A stretch of 64,000 nucleotides of DNA from UBA1765 sp045629945 (GTDB lineage Bacteria; Fibrobacterota; Fibrobacteria; Fibrobacterales; Fibrobacteraceae): assembly GCA_045629945.1 (NCBI GenBank), contig JAZQSE010000042.1, positions 1-64,000 on the forward strand, read 5' to 3'. Shown here piece after piece: positions 9,454 to 19,418 of the stretch. Position 1 is the first letter of the stretch, and each line of letters opens with the position of its first letter. The translations under genes and the position numbers were made by a program. A model generated the notes under the pieces. It was not told the origin of the DNA and searched no databases. It saw only the letters and a program-made list of their open reading frames with translations.

Positions 9454-9972
9454 ATGGATTACGTTTTTCTGATTTTAGCCATTTTGTTTGCTCTTACTGG
9501 TTTAGCTGGGGCTGTTTTACCCGTTATTCCAGGGCCTCCGATAAGTTACATTGCTTTACTTTTTCTACTTGCTTTGCCAACAGAAGAAGCTAATTGGATT
9601 TTTTTACTGACAACAGGAATTTTAGCCGTTCTGATTACGGTTCTTGATTACATTGTTCCAATTTATGGCACCAAAAAATTAGGTGGGACAAAATACGGAA
9701 TCTGGGGCTCTACTATAGGGCTTGTTGTGGGTATGTTTGTTTTACCGCTTCTTGGAATTGTGATTGGACCTTTTGGTTTAATCGGAATAATTGTTGGTCC
9801 ATTTGTTGGCGCTTACATTGGAGAAATCATTGCCAAGAACAACGAAAAAGCATTAAAAGCCGCTTGGGGTTCTTTCCTTGGTTTTTTAGCGAGTACTTTT
9901 TTAAAAGTTGCTTATGGTATTTTTGTTCTTGTAATGGTTATTATTTCAACCGTTGAATTCTTTTCAAATTAA
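9454..9972 (+). CDS. DUF456-family membrane protein
   Basis: 172 residues that are almost all hydrophobic, with about four to five membrane segments and the repeated glycine-rich hairpin typical of DUF456 (AGAVLPVIPGPPISYIALLF, and later GPFGLIGIIVGPFVGAYIGE). Family function is unknown. It is alone on the plus strand between ruvX and mfd, converging with mfd across an 11-base gap. No ribosome site is seen; a TATATTTA element lies about 35 bases upstream of the ATG. Confidence 0.85.
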   Translation: MDYVFLILAILFALTGLAGAVLPVIPGPPISYIALLFLLALPTEEANWIFLLTTGILAVLITVLDYIVPIYGTKKLGGTKYGIWGSTIGLVVGMFVLPLLGIVIGPFGLIGIIVGPFVGAYIGEIIAKNNEKALKAAWGSFLGFLASTFLKVAYGIFVLVMVIISTVEFFSN

Positions 9973-9983
9973 ATTTTTGATTC

Positions 9984-12900
9984 CTAAGAAATTTTTTGCA
10001 ATGGTGCGTTAGAACGTTTTTCAAAAGCCCTGAACAATTCTAATGTGCGTTTAGCTTGTTCATGAATGTTTCCCATTCCAATTTCAACAACAGCTTGTAA
10101 AGGAGTGTTGGCTAAATAGCGCATTGAAAATGGCGAAAGAGACAAAATTTCTGCAAGAGTTGTTGGGTCTGGTGGCGGAAATTCTGTAAAAGTCAAGGCA
10201 AGCATTCCGCGTTTCAAAAGCAATCCTTGTATTTTCAAGAACGCCGCGCAAAGCCCAACTTCTGTAACAAGTAAAAGCATTTCAGCAGCAACTGGCAAAT
10301 TTCCAAAACGGTCTGTTAATTCATTACGCAAATTTTCTAATTCTTGTAAAGTTTTCACTCGCGCAATGCGTTGGTAAAGAGAAATTCTCGTTAAGCCATC
10401 TTCTATCCAATCTTCTGGCAAGAACGCGTCTACGCCTAATTCAACACGTGGCTGCAATGGCTTATCAACAGAAGAACCGCGAAGCATTTCTACTGCTTCT
10501 TTTACTAAACGCACATACGTTTCAAAGCCAACTTCTGCGATAAAACCATGCTGTTCAGAGCCAAGTAAATTCCCTGCCCCACGAATTTCTAAATCGCGCA
10601 TCGCTAACTGATAGCCAGAACCCAAATCCGTAAATTGCGCAAGTGCTTCTAATCGTCTAGAAGAATCCTGAGAAATTTCTCCTTGTGCCGGAGTCACCAA
10701 ATAAGCATACGCCAAAACATCGGAACGCCCAACACGGCCACGCATCTGGTAAAGCTGACTTATTCCAAAATGGTGTGCATTCATTATAATAATTGTATTG
10801 GCTCTTGGAACATCGAGACCAGATTCAATAATAGTTGTACTTACCAAAACATCAAAATTTCCGGCAAGGAACGCTTCCATTGTCCGCTCTAAATCTCTGT
10901 CATTCATTTGGCCATGAGCAACTCCTACACGAGCTGTTGGCACCCAGGATTCTACATCGGCGGCCAGAGATTCAATGGTTTGCACTCGGTCATTCACCAC
11001 AAAAACTTGCCCGCCTCGTGCGATTTCATCTTTAATCGCTTCAGCCAAAATAGCATCGTCCCGGCGCATTAATTTGGTTTCAACCGGCAAGCGATTCATT
11101 GGAGGCGTATTAATTAGCGAAATATCGCGAACACCTGTAAGACTTAAATGTAAAGAACGTGGAATTGGTGTTGCACTCATAGAAAGCGTATCCACAGCCA
11201 AGCGGAGTTCTCGCAATTTTTCTTTTTGCTTTACTCCAAATTTTTGTTCTTCATCAATAATCAACAAGCCCAAATCTTTAAAACGCCCTTTTTCAGAAAG
11301 GAGTGCATGGGTTCCTATAACAATGTCCACACTTCCTTTTTCAAGTTTTTCAAAAATGGCATTTTTTTCTTTTGCTGTTTTATAGCGGTTCAACAATTCA
11401 ATATTCACTGGGAACGCGGCAAAGCGTTCACAGAAATTTTCGTAATGCTGGGCTGCAAGAATCGTTGTTGGTACAAGAACAGCCACTTGTCGTTTAGAAA
11501 GCACACATTTAAAAACGGCGCGCATAGCGACTTCAGTTTTACCAAATCCAACATCACCGCAGACAAGCCTATCCATAGGCTTTCCACTTTCCATATCGCG
11601 TTTAATATCTGCCGTTGCAGAAATCTGATCTGGAGTAGGAGTATATTCAAAAGAGGCTTCAAATTCTTCTTGAATCTTAGAATCGGGTGGGAATGCAAAA
11701 CCTTCAACCAATTCGCGTTTTGCATAGAGTTCCACTAGTTCTCTTGCAATCTTTATAACTTTTTCTTTAACGCGTTTTTTCTGGTTTTCCCAAAGTTTTG
11801 AACCCAGGCGATTCAACTTGACTTCTACTTCATCGGGTTGTTGCAAACGTTCAATTTTTTGCAAATCAGAAACAGGAAAACGTAACCTGTCACCGCCAGC
11901 GTATTCAAGTAAGGCGCAGTCCACCATACCGCCATTGACTTCTACGCGAACAAGCCCAAGATAGCGCCCTACACCATGATCTTCATGAGCCACTAAATCG
12001 CCTCTTGAAAGCGATTCCACTAAAAGTGCCGAAGAAACAGAGCCTGCTATAGAACGCTTACGACTTTTCTTTTGATGGCGGTTGAAAATTCTTGCATCCG
12101 AAAGAAACGCTATTTTATCGTCTTCTAACCAAAAACCTTCTGTAAGTGGGGCTTCTAAAAATTCTTCTACTGGCGATTCTCCAAAAAGATGTTGCATTCT
12201 AGAAATAGCACCAGATGTCGGAGCAACTAAAAAAACTTTTCCACCATTTTCATAGAAATCAATTATTTTCTTTTCGGTGGCTTCAATGCCTGCATCTTCA
12301 AAAGATTGCGGTTTTACATTTATCTTTTGCCAGTTCTTGCCTTCGGCTTCAATTCGGGTAATGTCTAAAGAAAGTGCTTTACCAAATATCTCAGAAAATT
12401 CAGCGTATTTCCACCAAAGTTTTTCTGGCAAAAATTCTGCCGTTACAGAACCTTTTATTTCAAAGAATTTCTTTTCAATCTTTTTCCAATAATCCCTTGC
12501 AAATTCAGCCAGATTGCCCGATTCATCAAAAACAATATTAGCATTTGGCAAATAATCAAAAACAGTAGCAATTAAATTTTCATACTTTGGGCGTTTCCAC
12601 CAAAAGCCCACTAAACTTTGTTCATCTGCAAGTCGTTCTTTTGCTGGTAAAGAAAATTCCCCCATCGGATAAATTCGGATTTCTTCTAAATTTTCAATGG
12701 AACGCTGTGTGAAAATATCAAAGAAACGAATCGATTCTAATTCATCTCCAAAAAATTCAAACCGCACAGGGTGTTCATATAAAAAGCCATTAACATCTAC
12801 AATACACCCACGCATAGAGAACTCACCAACGCTACCGACCATTGGCTGTTCTTTAAACCCCATATTCAAAAATTTTTCACGCAAAGAAAGCGGGTCTAAA

Positions 12901-13334
12901 ACATCGCCCACTTTAAAATCCAGAATTTTCTTTTCTAAAAAATCTTTTTCAGGCAACCTGGCTAAAAGAGAATCTATCGGGCAAACAACAATGTGTTTTG
13001 AATCATTAACATGGGCAAAAAAACGCAAACGCTCTTCTAACAAGCCATCAAACGGATTTTTTTCTTCGTATGGTTTTAAACCTATCCCCGGCAAAAAAAG
13101 CAACAATTCTTTCGGAACAAATGCTTCTAAATTTTCAAGCCAGATTTCTGCTGTCCGATAATCGTTTGTAATGACAATTGTATTTTCTTGCGTAATTAAA
13201 AACCGCTTTGCCACTAGCATTGCCGCCGAAGGCGGTGTAAGGCCAGTCACATGAAAAATGCCATTACTTGCGTTTTCCCATTCAGAAAACGATGCAACAT
13301 TTTCAGAAAGAAGAAAATCTTTCAGAGTTCTCAT
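9984..13334 (-). CDS. mfd: Transcription-repair coupling factor
   Basis: DNA translocase that removes RNA polymerase stalled at lesions and recruits UvrA. 1116 residues, full length. Visible in order: an N-terminal UvrB-like module (FLPGIGLKPYEEK), the polymerase-interaction domain (AHEDHGVGRYLGL), Walker A GDVGFGKTEVAMRA, Walker B IDEEQKFGVKQKEKL, motif III SATPIPRSLHLSLTGVRDIS, motif VI QMRGRVGRSD, and the C-terminal TRCF domain. The ATG overlaps the stop of the upstream pseudouridine synthase gene (ATGA), so it is the last gene of the five-gene minus operon. Confidence 0.97.
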   Translation of the reverse strand: MRTLKDFLLSENVASFSEWENASNGIFHVTGLTPPSAAMLVAKRFLITQENTIVITNDYRTAEIWLENLEAFVPKELLLFLPGIGLKPYEEKNPFDGLLEERLRFFAHVNDSKHIVVCPIDSLLARLPEKDFLEKKILDFKVGDVLDPLSLREKFLNMGFKEQPMVGSVGEFSMRGCIVDVNGFLYEHPVRFEFFGDELESIRFFDIFTQRSIENLEEIRIYPMGEFSLPAKERLADEQSLVGFWWKRPKYENLIATVFDYLPNANIVFDESGNLAEFARDYWKKIEKKFFEIKGSVTAEFLPEKLWWKYAEFSEIFGKALSLDITRIEAEGKNWQKINVKPQSFEDAGIEATEKKIIDFYENGGKVFLVAPTSGAISRMQHLFGESPVEEFLEAPLTEGFWLEDDKIAFLSDARIFNRHQKKSRKRSIAGSVSSALLVESLSRGDLVAHEDHGVGRYLGLVRVEVNGGMVDCALLEYAGGDRLRFPVSDLQKIERLQQPDEVEVKLNRLGSKLWENQKKRVKEKVIKIARELVELYAKRELVEGFAFPPDSKIQEEFEASFEYTPTPDQISATADIKRDMESGKPMDRLVCGDVGFGKTEVAMRAVFKCVLSKRQVAVLVPTTILAAQHYENFCERFAAFPVNIELLNRYKTAKEKNAIFEKLEKGSVDIVIGTHALLSEKGRFKDLGLLIIDEEQKFGVKQKEKLRELRLAVDTLSMSATPIPRSLHLSLTGVRDISLINTPPMNRLPVETKLMRRDDAILAEAIKDEIARGGQVFVVNDRVQTIESLAADVESWVPTARVGVAHGQMNDRDLERTMEAFLAGNFDVLVSTTIIESGLDVPRANTIIIMNAHHFGISQLYQMRGRVGRSDVLAYAYLVTPAQGEISQDSSRRLEALAQFTDLGSGYQLAMRDLEIRGAGNLLGSEQHGFIAEVGFETYVRLVKEAVEMLRGSSVDKPLQPRVELGVDAFLPEDWIEDGLTRISLYQRIARVKTLQELENLRNELTDRFGNLPVAAEMLLLVTEVGLCAAFLKIQGLLLKRGMLALTFTEFPPPDPTTLAEILSLSPFSMRYLANTPLQAVVEIGMGNIHEQAKRTLELFRAFEKRSNAPLQKIS

Positions 13335-14575
13335 AAGAGATTCGGGTCTATTGTGGGTTCATAACCAGGAGCCGTTACTTCTTCTGGATTTTCACCACGT
13401 TTTTCAGCTTCTCTTTTTTTGCGTTCAAGCTCTAATGCTTTTTTCTTAGCTAGGCGTTCTTTCTTTTTAGCCAAGCGTTCGGCACGTGTCATGCGTTCTT
13501 TTCTTGGAGGAGCTTCGTATTCGCTTTCCTCTTCAAAAAATTCCTCTTCTTCAAAGCGCATTTCAGCATCAAAGGCCCTAAATGAATCCATTGAAAAATC
13601 AGGAGCATCACTTTTTACACGTTCACGCAAATATTCAAGAACTTCAGCAAATTCCTTTTCATGCGGGACTTCAAATTCCATTTCTTCTTCAGTCCGTGGG
13701 TGCACAAATCGGATTTTAACCGCTTGTAACAACTGTGCAGAAGTCATATTCAAAGCATTTTCGGCAACATCTCGGAAAAGTGGTGGCACCCTTGTTAAAC
13801 AAGCATTACGGCCTTCATAAAGCGGGTCTCCAAAAACCGGGTTTCCCATAAAACGGCTGTGTACGCGAATCTGGTGTGTACGCCCTGTTTCCAAACGGTA
13901 TTCTAGTAAACTTGCAAAAGTAAAAAACTCTAACGCTTTAAAATGAGTCTTTGCATGCTTGCCCGATTTTGTCACCGCTTGTTTAAGCCTGTTACGAACA
14001 TCTCTGCCTAAAGGCGCTTCTACATAGCCTTCCCAATCACGAGGGTTTCCCCAGACAAGAGCATGATAAGTTCTTGCCAGCGAGTGAGTTTCTAATTGTT
14101 CTGCTAGATGCCTATGTGCCTTATCGTTTTTTGCCACAAGCATAAGGCCTGGCGTATCTTTATCTAACCTGTGCACAATTCCTGGTCTAAGCGGACCATT
14201 TATAGAAGAAAGGGATTCTTTAAAATGGTAAAGCAACCCAGCGGCAAGCGTCCCTGTTTTCACACCATTACCAGGGTGAACCACTAGATTTCTGGGTTTA
14301 TTCAAAACCACAATATCATCGTCTTCATAAACAATATCAAGAGGAATATTTTCAGGTTCTAACGTTGAAGCTTCTTTTTCTGGCAAAGCTAAAACTTCTA
14401 TTTCCATACCCGTTTCAACGCGGAAATTCTTTTGCAGCTCTTTTCCCTGAAATAAAACTTTTTTAGCAAGCAATAATTTCTGAAGATCTGTCCGAGAAAA
14501 ATCGGGGCAAACCGTTTGCAAAAACTTATCAATTCTTGAACCACTAGAAGTTTCTTCAACAACAAACTTTAACAT
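13331..14575 (-). CDS. RluA-family 23S rRNA pseudouridine synthase with charged C-terminal tail
   Basis: Converts uridine to pseudouridine in rRNA, probably the RluD-type site, though site specificity cannot be read off. 414 residues: S4 RNA-binding domain about 12-60, then the catalytic domain with RPGIVHRLDKDTPGLML (Asp138 nucleophile) and the LETGRTHQIRVH motif. Normal family members end near residue 320. Here about 95 more residues follow, acidic then strongly basic (RMTRAERLAKKKERLAKKKA), probably a disordered RNA- or ribosome-contacting tail. It overlaps lspA by seven bases and mfd by four. Confidence 0.92.
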   Translation of the reverse strand: MLKFVVEETSSGSRIDKFLQTVCPDFSRTDLQKLLLAKKVLFQGKELQKNFRVETGMEIEVLALPEKEASTLEPENIPLDIVYEDDDIVVLNKPRNLVVHPGNGVKTGTLAAGLLYHFKESLSSINGPLRPGIVHRLDKDTPGLMLVAKNDKAHRHLAEQLETHSLARTYHALVWGNPRDWEGYVEAPLGRDVRNRLKQAVTKSGKHAKTHFKALEFFTFASLLEYRLETGRTHQIRVHSRFMGNPVFGDPLYEGRNACLTRVPPLFRDVAENALNMTSAQLLQAVKIRFVHPRTEEEMEFEVPHEKEFAEVLEYLRERVKSDAPDFSMDSFRAFDAEMRFEEEEFFEEESEYEAPPRKERMTRAERLAKKKERLAKKKALELERKKREAEKRGENPEEVTAPGYEPTIDPNLL

Positions 14576-15138
14576 GCTGATTCCTTTTTCGCTTTCGCTT
14601 CTTCTTTAATTTCTTTGTGGATTTTTTTCAAAATAAGTGGAGAAAGGAGTAAAAGAACAACTCCAACTGTTACAAAAGAATCTGCCACATTAAATGTCGG
14701 AAAACGTGGCATAATAAAATCAGGCAAATCACAATCAATAAAATCCACCACTTTCTGAATACGCATTCTATCAATAAAATTTCCAATCGCACCAGAAAAA
14801 ACCATGGAAAGCCCAAGCCTTGAAAGCCAATCACGCAAATCAATTGAACGATAAAACCAAACAAGTGCAGCCATGGCAACAATAGTCAAAAGCAAAAAGA
14901 AAATCGTTGGTGAAAGAAACGGCAAAATATCTTGCGGTCTGCTACTAAAAGCCGCGCCTTCATTATAAGCAAGCGCAAAACGCAGATAGTCTCCAATAAT
15001 CTGTATTTTCTGGTAATTGGGAAACCCGCTTTCATTCGTAAAACGAGCAACGGCCCAAAATTTTGTCACTTGATCAAAAACAACTCCAAGAACAATTACA
15101 AACAAATGAAACTTCCATGTATTGATTTTTTTCAGCAT
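14569..15138 (-). CDS. lspA: Lipoprotein signal peptidase II
   Basis: Inner-membrane aspartyl protease that removes the signal peptide from diacylglyceryl-modified prolipoproteins. 189 residues with four membrane segments and the two catalytic Asp motifs, GNFIDRMRIQKVVDFID (Asp132) and FNVADSFVTVG (Asp153). The usual FDQ(V/L)TK motif is at residue 21. The C-terminal tail (KKIHKEIKEEAKAKKESAC) is longer and more charged than usual. It overlaps the genes on both sides by seven bases each, indicating translational coupling. The window encodes several lipoproteins for it to act on. Confidence 0.95.
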   Translation of the reverse strand: MLKKINTWKFHLFVIVLGVVFDQVTKFWAVARFTNESGFPNYQKIQIIGDYLRFALAYNEGAAFSSRPQDILPFLSPTIFFLLLTIVAMAALVWFYRSIDLRDWLSRLGLSMVFSGAIGNFIDRMRIQKVVDFIDCDLPDFIMPRFPTFNVADSFVTVGVVLLLLSPLILKKIHKEIKEEAKAKKESAC

Positions 15139-16172
15139 GGTTTTAAATCCTCAAAAGTTTTACGGATCCAGCGGTTTGAATAAAAATGACGGGATGTACT
15201 TGTAATTATTCTTTTAACATCTTGTCTTGAAATTTTCACTTTCCCCACAGAATCAAAAACAATATGCCCGTCGCCAATTGCTTTTAAATTTTCTGCTGCC
15301 ATAAGCAAAGGCCACAAACAGAACAAACGAATGCGCATATAACGCCTTGGCACAAGAAGAATGTATTCCACTCCTTCCATCACATGTTTCCAAGCTTTTT
15401 CGACAAGTTCAGCTAAAACCGCTGCCCTTGCATCTCTATTGGCGTATTCTTCAAACAATGCTGGTGAATTTTCAAAACCATGAGCTTTACAAATAGATTT
15501 CGGAATAAAACAAACTTTACGTTCAGCATCTTCTAAAACATCTTTAACAATATTTGTTATTTGTAAAGCAAGCCCAAAACTCACATCGAGCTTTTGCATC
15601 TCGGCTAAACGTTTGTCATTAATGCCAGAAGCAGCCGCATAAAAATGTCTTGTTAAAAGCCGACCAACAATACCAGCCACATAATAGCAGTATTCATCTA
15701 AATCTTCAACTTTATCTAAAGTAAACCAACCAAAGGCTAAAGAGCGTTCTTGCCGTAACGCAAACTTAGCCATACCACTGCACATTTCAACAACCACTTC
15801 TCGAATAGGGCCAGCGTATTTTTCATCTAAATCAGAAAGCAATGGCACCACTCTTGTCGCATGCACACAAAGGTGATGGTTTGGATCTTCAGAAGTGGAC
15901 CAATACGAAGGCAAAGCATTTAAAAATGCCATTAAGCGTTCTGTACTGATTCTAGGTTGTTCAAAAATAGCAGAGAACAATTTCAGCAATCGTTCTTTTT
16001 CACTTGCATGCAAAACAGGATCATCTTCAACCGTGTCGGCAATACGCAAATACAAATAAGCCAGTAAAATGCCTTTATGTAATTGTCCTCGCAAAACATT
16101 TATGTTCAGCGCAAAAGTTCTAGACACTTTCAAAAGCATTTCTTCTGCATAGCGGTAATTTTCATTTTTCAT
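15132..16172 (-). CDS. Squalene/phytoene synthase family protein
   Basis: Head-to-head prenyl transferase fold: two isoprenyl diphosphates condensed to squalene, presqualene or phytoene. 346 residues with both Asp-rich magnesium motifs: RIADTVEDD at residues 43-51 and TNIVKDVLEDAERK at 206-218, the latter close to the squalene synthase LQITNILRDV pattern. No second isoprenoid gene is nearby to fix the product; hopanoid or carotenoid synthesis would need genes outside the window. The gene sits between a membrane protein of unknown function (ATGA overlap) and lspA (seven-base overlap), so it is made together with envelope genes. Confidence 0.85.
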   Translation of the reverse strand: MKNENYRYAEEMLLKVSRTFALNINVLRGQLHKGILLAYLYLRIADTVEDDPVLHASEKERLLKLFSAIFEQPRISTERLMAFLNALPSYWSTSEDPNHHLCVHATRVVPLLSDLDEKYAGPIREVVVEMCSGMAKFALRQERSLAFGWFTLDKVEDLDEYCYYVAGIVGRLLTRHFYAAASGINDKRLAEMQKLDVSFGLALQITNIVKDVLEDAERKVCFIPKSICKAHGFENSPALFEEYANRDARAAVLAELVEKAWKHVMEGVEYILLVPRRYMRIRLFCLWPLLMAAENLKAIGDGHIVFDSVGKVKISRQDVKRIITSTSRHFYSNRWIRKTFEDLKPC

Positions 16173-16747
16173 AAAACAGCCTCCGCATACAAATCCTTAG
16201 GAATCTTTTTTGTCTTTGCCGCAGAAAAAAGATAGCGCAAAAGCCTACCAGATTTTTCAGTCCGTAACAAAGTCCGTTGCAATTCCCATGAAGTTCTTGA
16301 ACGCAAATCGGAATCGTTCATAACGCGGCCATTTTTTTGAGAATTGTGCAACATTCGTCTATAAAACAAGAAATAAGTGCTTCTTTGTAAAGAATAAACA
16401 AACTTAGAAGAACGGCGAAACACAAAAACCGAAAGCAAAACAAAAACCGGAAAAAATAGACAACCAAACAAAGCATGCCTTGGAGAAACAAGTCCTATTA
16501 CCCAACAAGCACAAAGTGTTGAAAAAAGAATTGTAAAAAGAGAAATGGTAACAGAAAAGAACCTGGCCCAAAAAGCCTTTTTCGTTTTCCACCATTGCGG
16601 AATATACACCCAGGTTTCCCCTTTTCTCAAAAATTTACGGAGTGTAATCGGGTAAGCCACATAACGGGCAAAAAAGAAATACCCCACCCAAAAAACAATA
16701 GGCAACCAAAACAAATAATTAAATACATCCAACCAATTCATAACCAT
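16169..16747 (-). CDS. Uncharacterised membrane protein
   Basis: 192 residues. Hydrophobic segments near residues 8-30 and two between about 60 and 110 suggest three membrane spans, followed by a basic, soluble C-terminal half (LRSRTSWELQRTLLRTEKSG). No family recognised. The start may be ATG 16747 or ATG 16741 (MNWLDVF). There is no Shine-Dalgarno, but a TATTTTTG element lies right before the start, so the mRNA may be nearly leaderless. First gene of the operon; its stop overlaps the squalene synthase-like start by four bases, which hints at a linked role in isoprenoid or envelope metabolism. Confidence 0.65.
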   Translation of the reverse strand: MVMNWLDVFNYLFWLPIVFWVGYFFFARYVAYPITLRKFLRKGETWVYIPQWWKTKKAFWARFFSVTISLFTILFSTLCACWVIGLVSPRHALFGCLFFPVFVLLSVFVFRRSSKFVYSLQRSTYFLFYRRMLHNSQKNGRVMNDSDLRSRTSWELQRTLLRTEKSGRLLRYLFSAAKTKKIPKDLYAEAVL

Positions 16748-17125
16748 TCTGCAAAAATAGAAAAATAAGATTAAAATTTTAAAATTAAATCCTATTCAGA
16801 GACCTTATAAAAAGGCTAAAATCAAAAATTATTACACCCAAAAGTATTTTTTTCTATATTCAATCTTACATAAGTCTGTAGAACTTCTATAGACACATAG
16901 ACATTTGAGTTATTTGCTCTTATTCTAGCTACTGGAATCTGGAACATTTCAATAGACCGCTAGGAATGAGGCATTCACTCGCGCACTCTGTGCGTGGGTC
17001 GTTTGCTTGTTTTGCGGTCGGCTGTTCCAGAGCCTCAGTAGCGTCAAGCTTCGACTTCACGCATTTTTTATTTAAAAAAGTGCAAATCGAATGGCGAAGA
17101 ATCAGGGCAAGTTCCCTGAGGTTTC
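16748..17125. other. Intergenic region at the left edge of the restriction-modification island
   Basis: Divergent region without a convincing gene. A 13-codon ORF (ATG 17091, MAKNQGKFPEVS) overlaps the GTG start of the first methylase and resembles a displaced N-terminus or leader. The stretch 16966-17060 is distinctly GC-richer than its surroundings, with a short hairpin CGCGCACTCTGTGCGTG, and looks like an intergenic repeat remnant. Around 16880-16905 there are short near-repeats (GTCTGTAGA, TCTATAGACACATAGAC). Confidence 0.4.
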
Positions 17126-17827
17126 GTGAAACAACAAAAGCAAATTAAATCAAAGCAAAGAGTCGCTTGCCATGGCGAGGTTTTCACTGCTGAACGCGAA
17201 GTGAATGCCATGCTTGATTTAGTCAAGCAAGAAACAGAAAGAATTGACTCTAGATTTTTAGAACCAGCTTGTGGAACCGGGAATTTTTTAGTCAAAATTT
17301 TAGAACGTAAACTTTCAGTTGTTAAGAAAAAATACAGAAAAAGTCCTTTAGATTATGAACGCAATGCAATCCTTGCTCTTTCTAGCATTTATGGCGTAGA
17401 ACTTTTAAATGATAATGTAGATGCCTGCCAAAAAAGGCTTTATAAAATTTGGGAAAAAGCCTACAAAAGCATTTGCAAAACAGAAACAAATGAAGACGTT
17501 CAAAAATCGGCTCGTTTTATTTTAAACAAAAATATCGTTTGCGGAAACGCCTTGTCTTTAATGCAAGTCGATGAAAATGCTAAAGACACCGAAATGCCTA
17601 TTGTTTTTTCAGAATGGGCTTTTATCCGTGGAAACATTATTCAAAGAAAAGATTACACCTTTGAAGATTTAATGCGCATTGGAAGTAGCTCAAATAAAAC
17701 TGAATCTACCAACGAAGCCAATGAACAAATCTCCTTTTCAACAGAGAACACCCCAAGTGATGAAGGGAAATTTTTAAAGCAATACACCACCGATTATAGG
17801 AGTCTTTGGAAAGATGAACAAACATAA
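17126..17827 (+). CDS. N6-adenine DNA methylase-like protein, restriction-modification M subunit
   Basis: 233 residues. N-terminal HGEVFTAEREVNAMLD is the entry helix typical of N-6 adenine methylases, followed by SAM-binding motif I FLEPACGTGNFL and IYGVELLNDNVDACQKRL. The catalytic NPPY motif is absent; its place is taken by IVFSEWAF, so this protein probably cannot methylate alone and may pair with the next gene product. The start is GTG: an in-frame TGA lies three codons upstream and a GAGG precedes the GTG by five bases. It overlaps the next gene by 14 bases. The C-terminal 45 residues are Ser/Thr/Glu-rich and low-complexity. Confidence 0.75.
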   Translation: MKQQKQIKSKQRVACHGEVFTAEREVNAMLDLVKQETERIDSRFLEPACGTGNFLVKILERKLSVVKKKYRKSPLDYERNAILALSSIYGVELLNDNVDACQKRLYKIWEKAYKSICKTETNEDVQKSARFILNKNIVCGNALSLMQVDENAKDTEMPIVFSEWAFIRGNIIQRKDYTFEDLMRIGSSSNKTESTNEANEQISFSTENTPSDEGKFLKQYTTDYRSLWKDEQT

Positions 17828-19416
17828 TCCAGATGTATTGAGCTGTCTTGCAAATTTGTCAAACGATGAAGTATTCACACCGCCAGAAATTGTGAATAAA
17901 ATGCTTGATATGCTCCCACAAGAACTTTTTGAAAGTTCCAAAACCACATTTTTAGACCCATGCTGTAAAACAGGTGTTTTTTTAAGAGAAATTGCAAAAC
18001 GTTTGCTTAAAAACCAAATGCCAGGTTATGAAAAAGTAATAGAAAGCATAAATCAAAAAGCAGAAAACGACGAAGAACTTTCTACAGATGATATCTGTTT
18101 CAAAAAAGAATTACAACAAACAATTGACCATATTTTTCACAAACAACTTTTTGGAATAGCCATTACAGAAATGACAAGCTTGGTTTCCCGCCGAAGCGTT
18201 TATTGTTCTAAATCACCTAATTACAAATACTCTATTTCTCACTTTGACAATGCCGAAGGTAACATTCGCTTTAAACGCATAAACCACACATGGGCAAATG
18301 GCAAAGCAAATTTTGCGGAGCAAACGAAGAACAATACAGCCGAGGCGATTCCCTTGAAACACACGCTTATGAATGGATTCACACAGAGAACCCCGAAGGA
18401 ATTTTCAATATGAAATTTGACGTGATTATTAGCAACCCTCCGTATCAGTTAAGCGATGGAAGTGGAGGTAGTACCGATGCAGCAATGCCTATTTATCAAA
18501 AATTTATTGAAAAAGCATTTGTATTACAACCTAAATATGTATCAATGATAGTTCCTTCAAAATGGATGGTGGGGGAAGAGGCTTACAAAATTTTAGAGAA
18601 CAAATGATGAATAATAAGAATATTCAATTTATTTACGACTATGAAGATTCTTCTGAATGTTTTAACGGATTGCACATTGATGGTGGCGTAAATTATTTCT
18701 TATGGAGTAGAAATCACGAAGGATTTACTGAATATGTATATAAACCTAAAAATGAAAAAGAAATAAAAACTAAACGATATTTAAAAACAGAAAATTTTGA
18801 CATTGTTATTCGAGATTCTAGAAGGCAATCAATTATTGAAAAAGCAACTATTGAAAATACTTCTTTTACCAAAATAGTATCTCCTAGAAAACCTTTTAAC
18901 ATAAATACTGATTTATTTAATTGTCCCAATAAATATCCTGAATTAAATTTAAAAGAAAAAACATATTCTAACTCTGTATTAATATGGGGTGTTAAAGGAC
19001 TTAAAGGTGGCGCAAAAAGAATTCAAGGTTTTGTAAAAAAAGATGCTGTACAGAAAAACATTCCATGGATAAACAAATACAAATTATTCATTTCTAAAGC
19101 TTATTCAACTGACGCTGTTGAATTTCCAAAATTAATTGAAGCTGATCAAAATGTCATTTGTACAGAGACTTTTCTTGTAATTGGACCTTTTGATAACAAA
19201 TTCGAACAACAAAATTGTCTTTCTTACACCGAAACAAAATTTTTCAAAACTCTTTTATTTTTTGGACGAGGAACAATGCAGGTATCGCAAGAAGTTTTTC
19301 GTTTTATCCCACTCCAAGACTTTTCAAAACCATGGACAGATGAAGAACTTTATGAAAAGTATAATTTGTCACAAAATGAAATCAATTTCATTGAAAAATT
19401 ATTTGAAAACGCCTAA
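17814..19416 (+). pseudogene. Eco57I-type DNA adenine methylase broken by two single-base frameshifts
   Basis: Three overlapping reading frames together make one methylase. Frame 1 (17814-18413) has FTPPEIVNKML and motif I FLDPCCKTGVFL and runs in register to NGKANF. The continuation CGANEEQYSRGD..., then FDVIISNPPYQL (catalytic NPPY), lies in the next frame (to 18607). After SKWMVG the register shifts again into GRGLQNFREQM... and the target-recognition part, ending at 19416. Each break falls in a homopolymer one base shorter than the frame needs: TTTT near 18311-18315 and GGGGG near 18569-18574. It is either a decayed gene, a phase-variable gene or two sequencing errors. Confidence 0.8.
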
Positions 19417-19418
19417 CC

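Noticed and set aside
11226..11738. 170-codon plus ORF inside mfd
   Set aside because: Antisense shadow of the helicase domain of mfd, with no ribosome site or family match.
18569..18574. Phase-variation tract
   Set aside because: A run of five Gs is shorter than known switching tracts; kept only as an open question under the frameshift finding.
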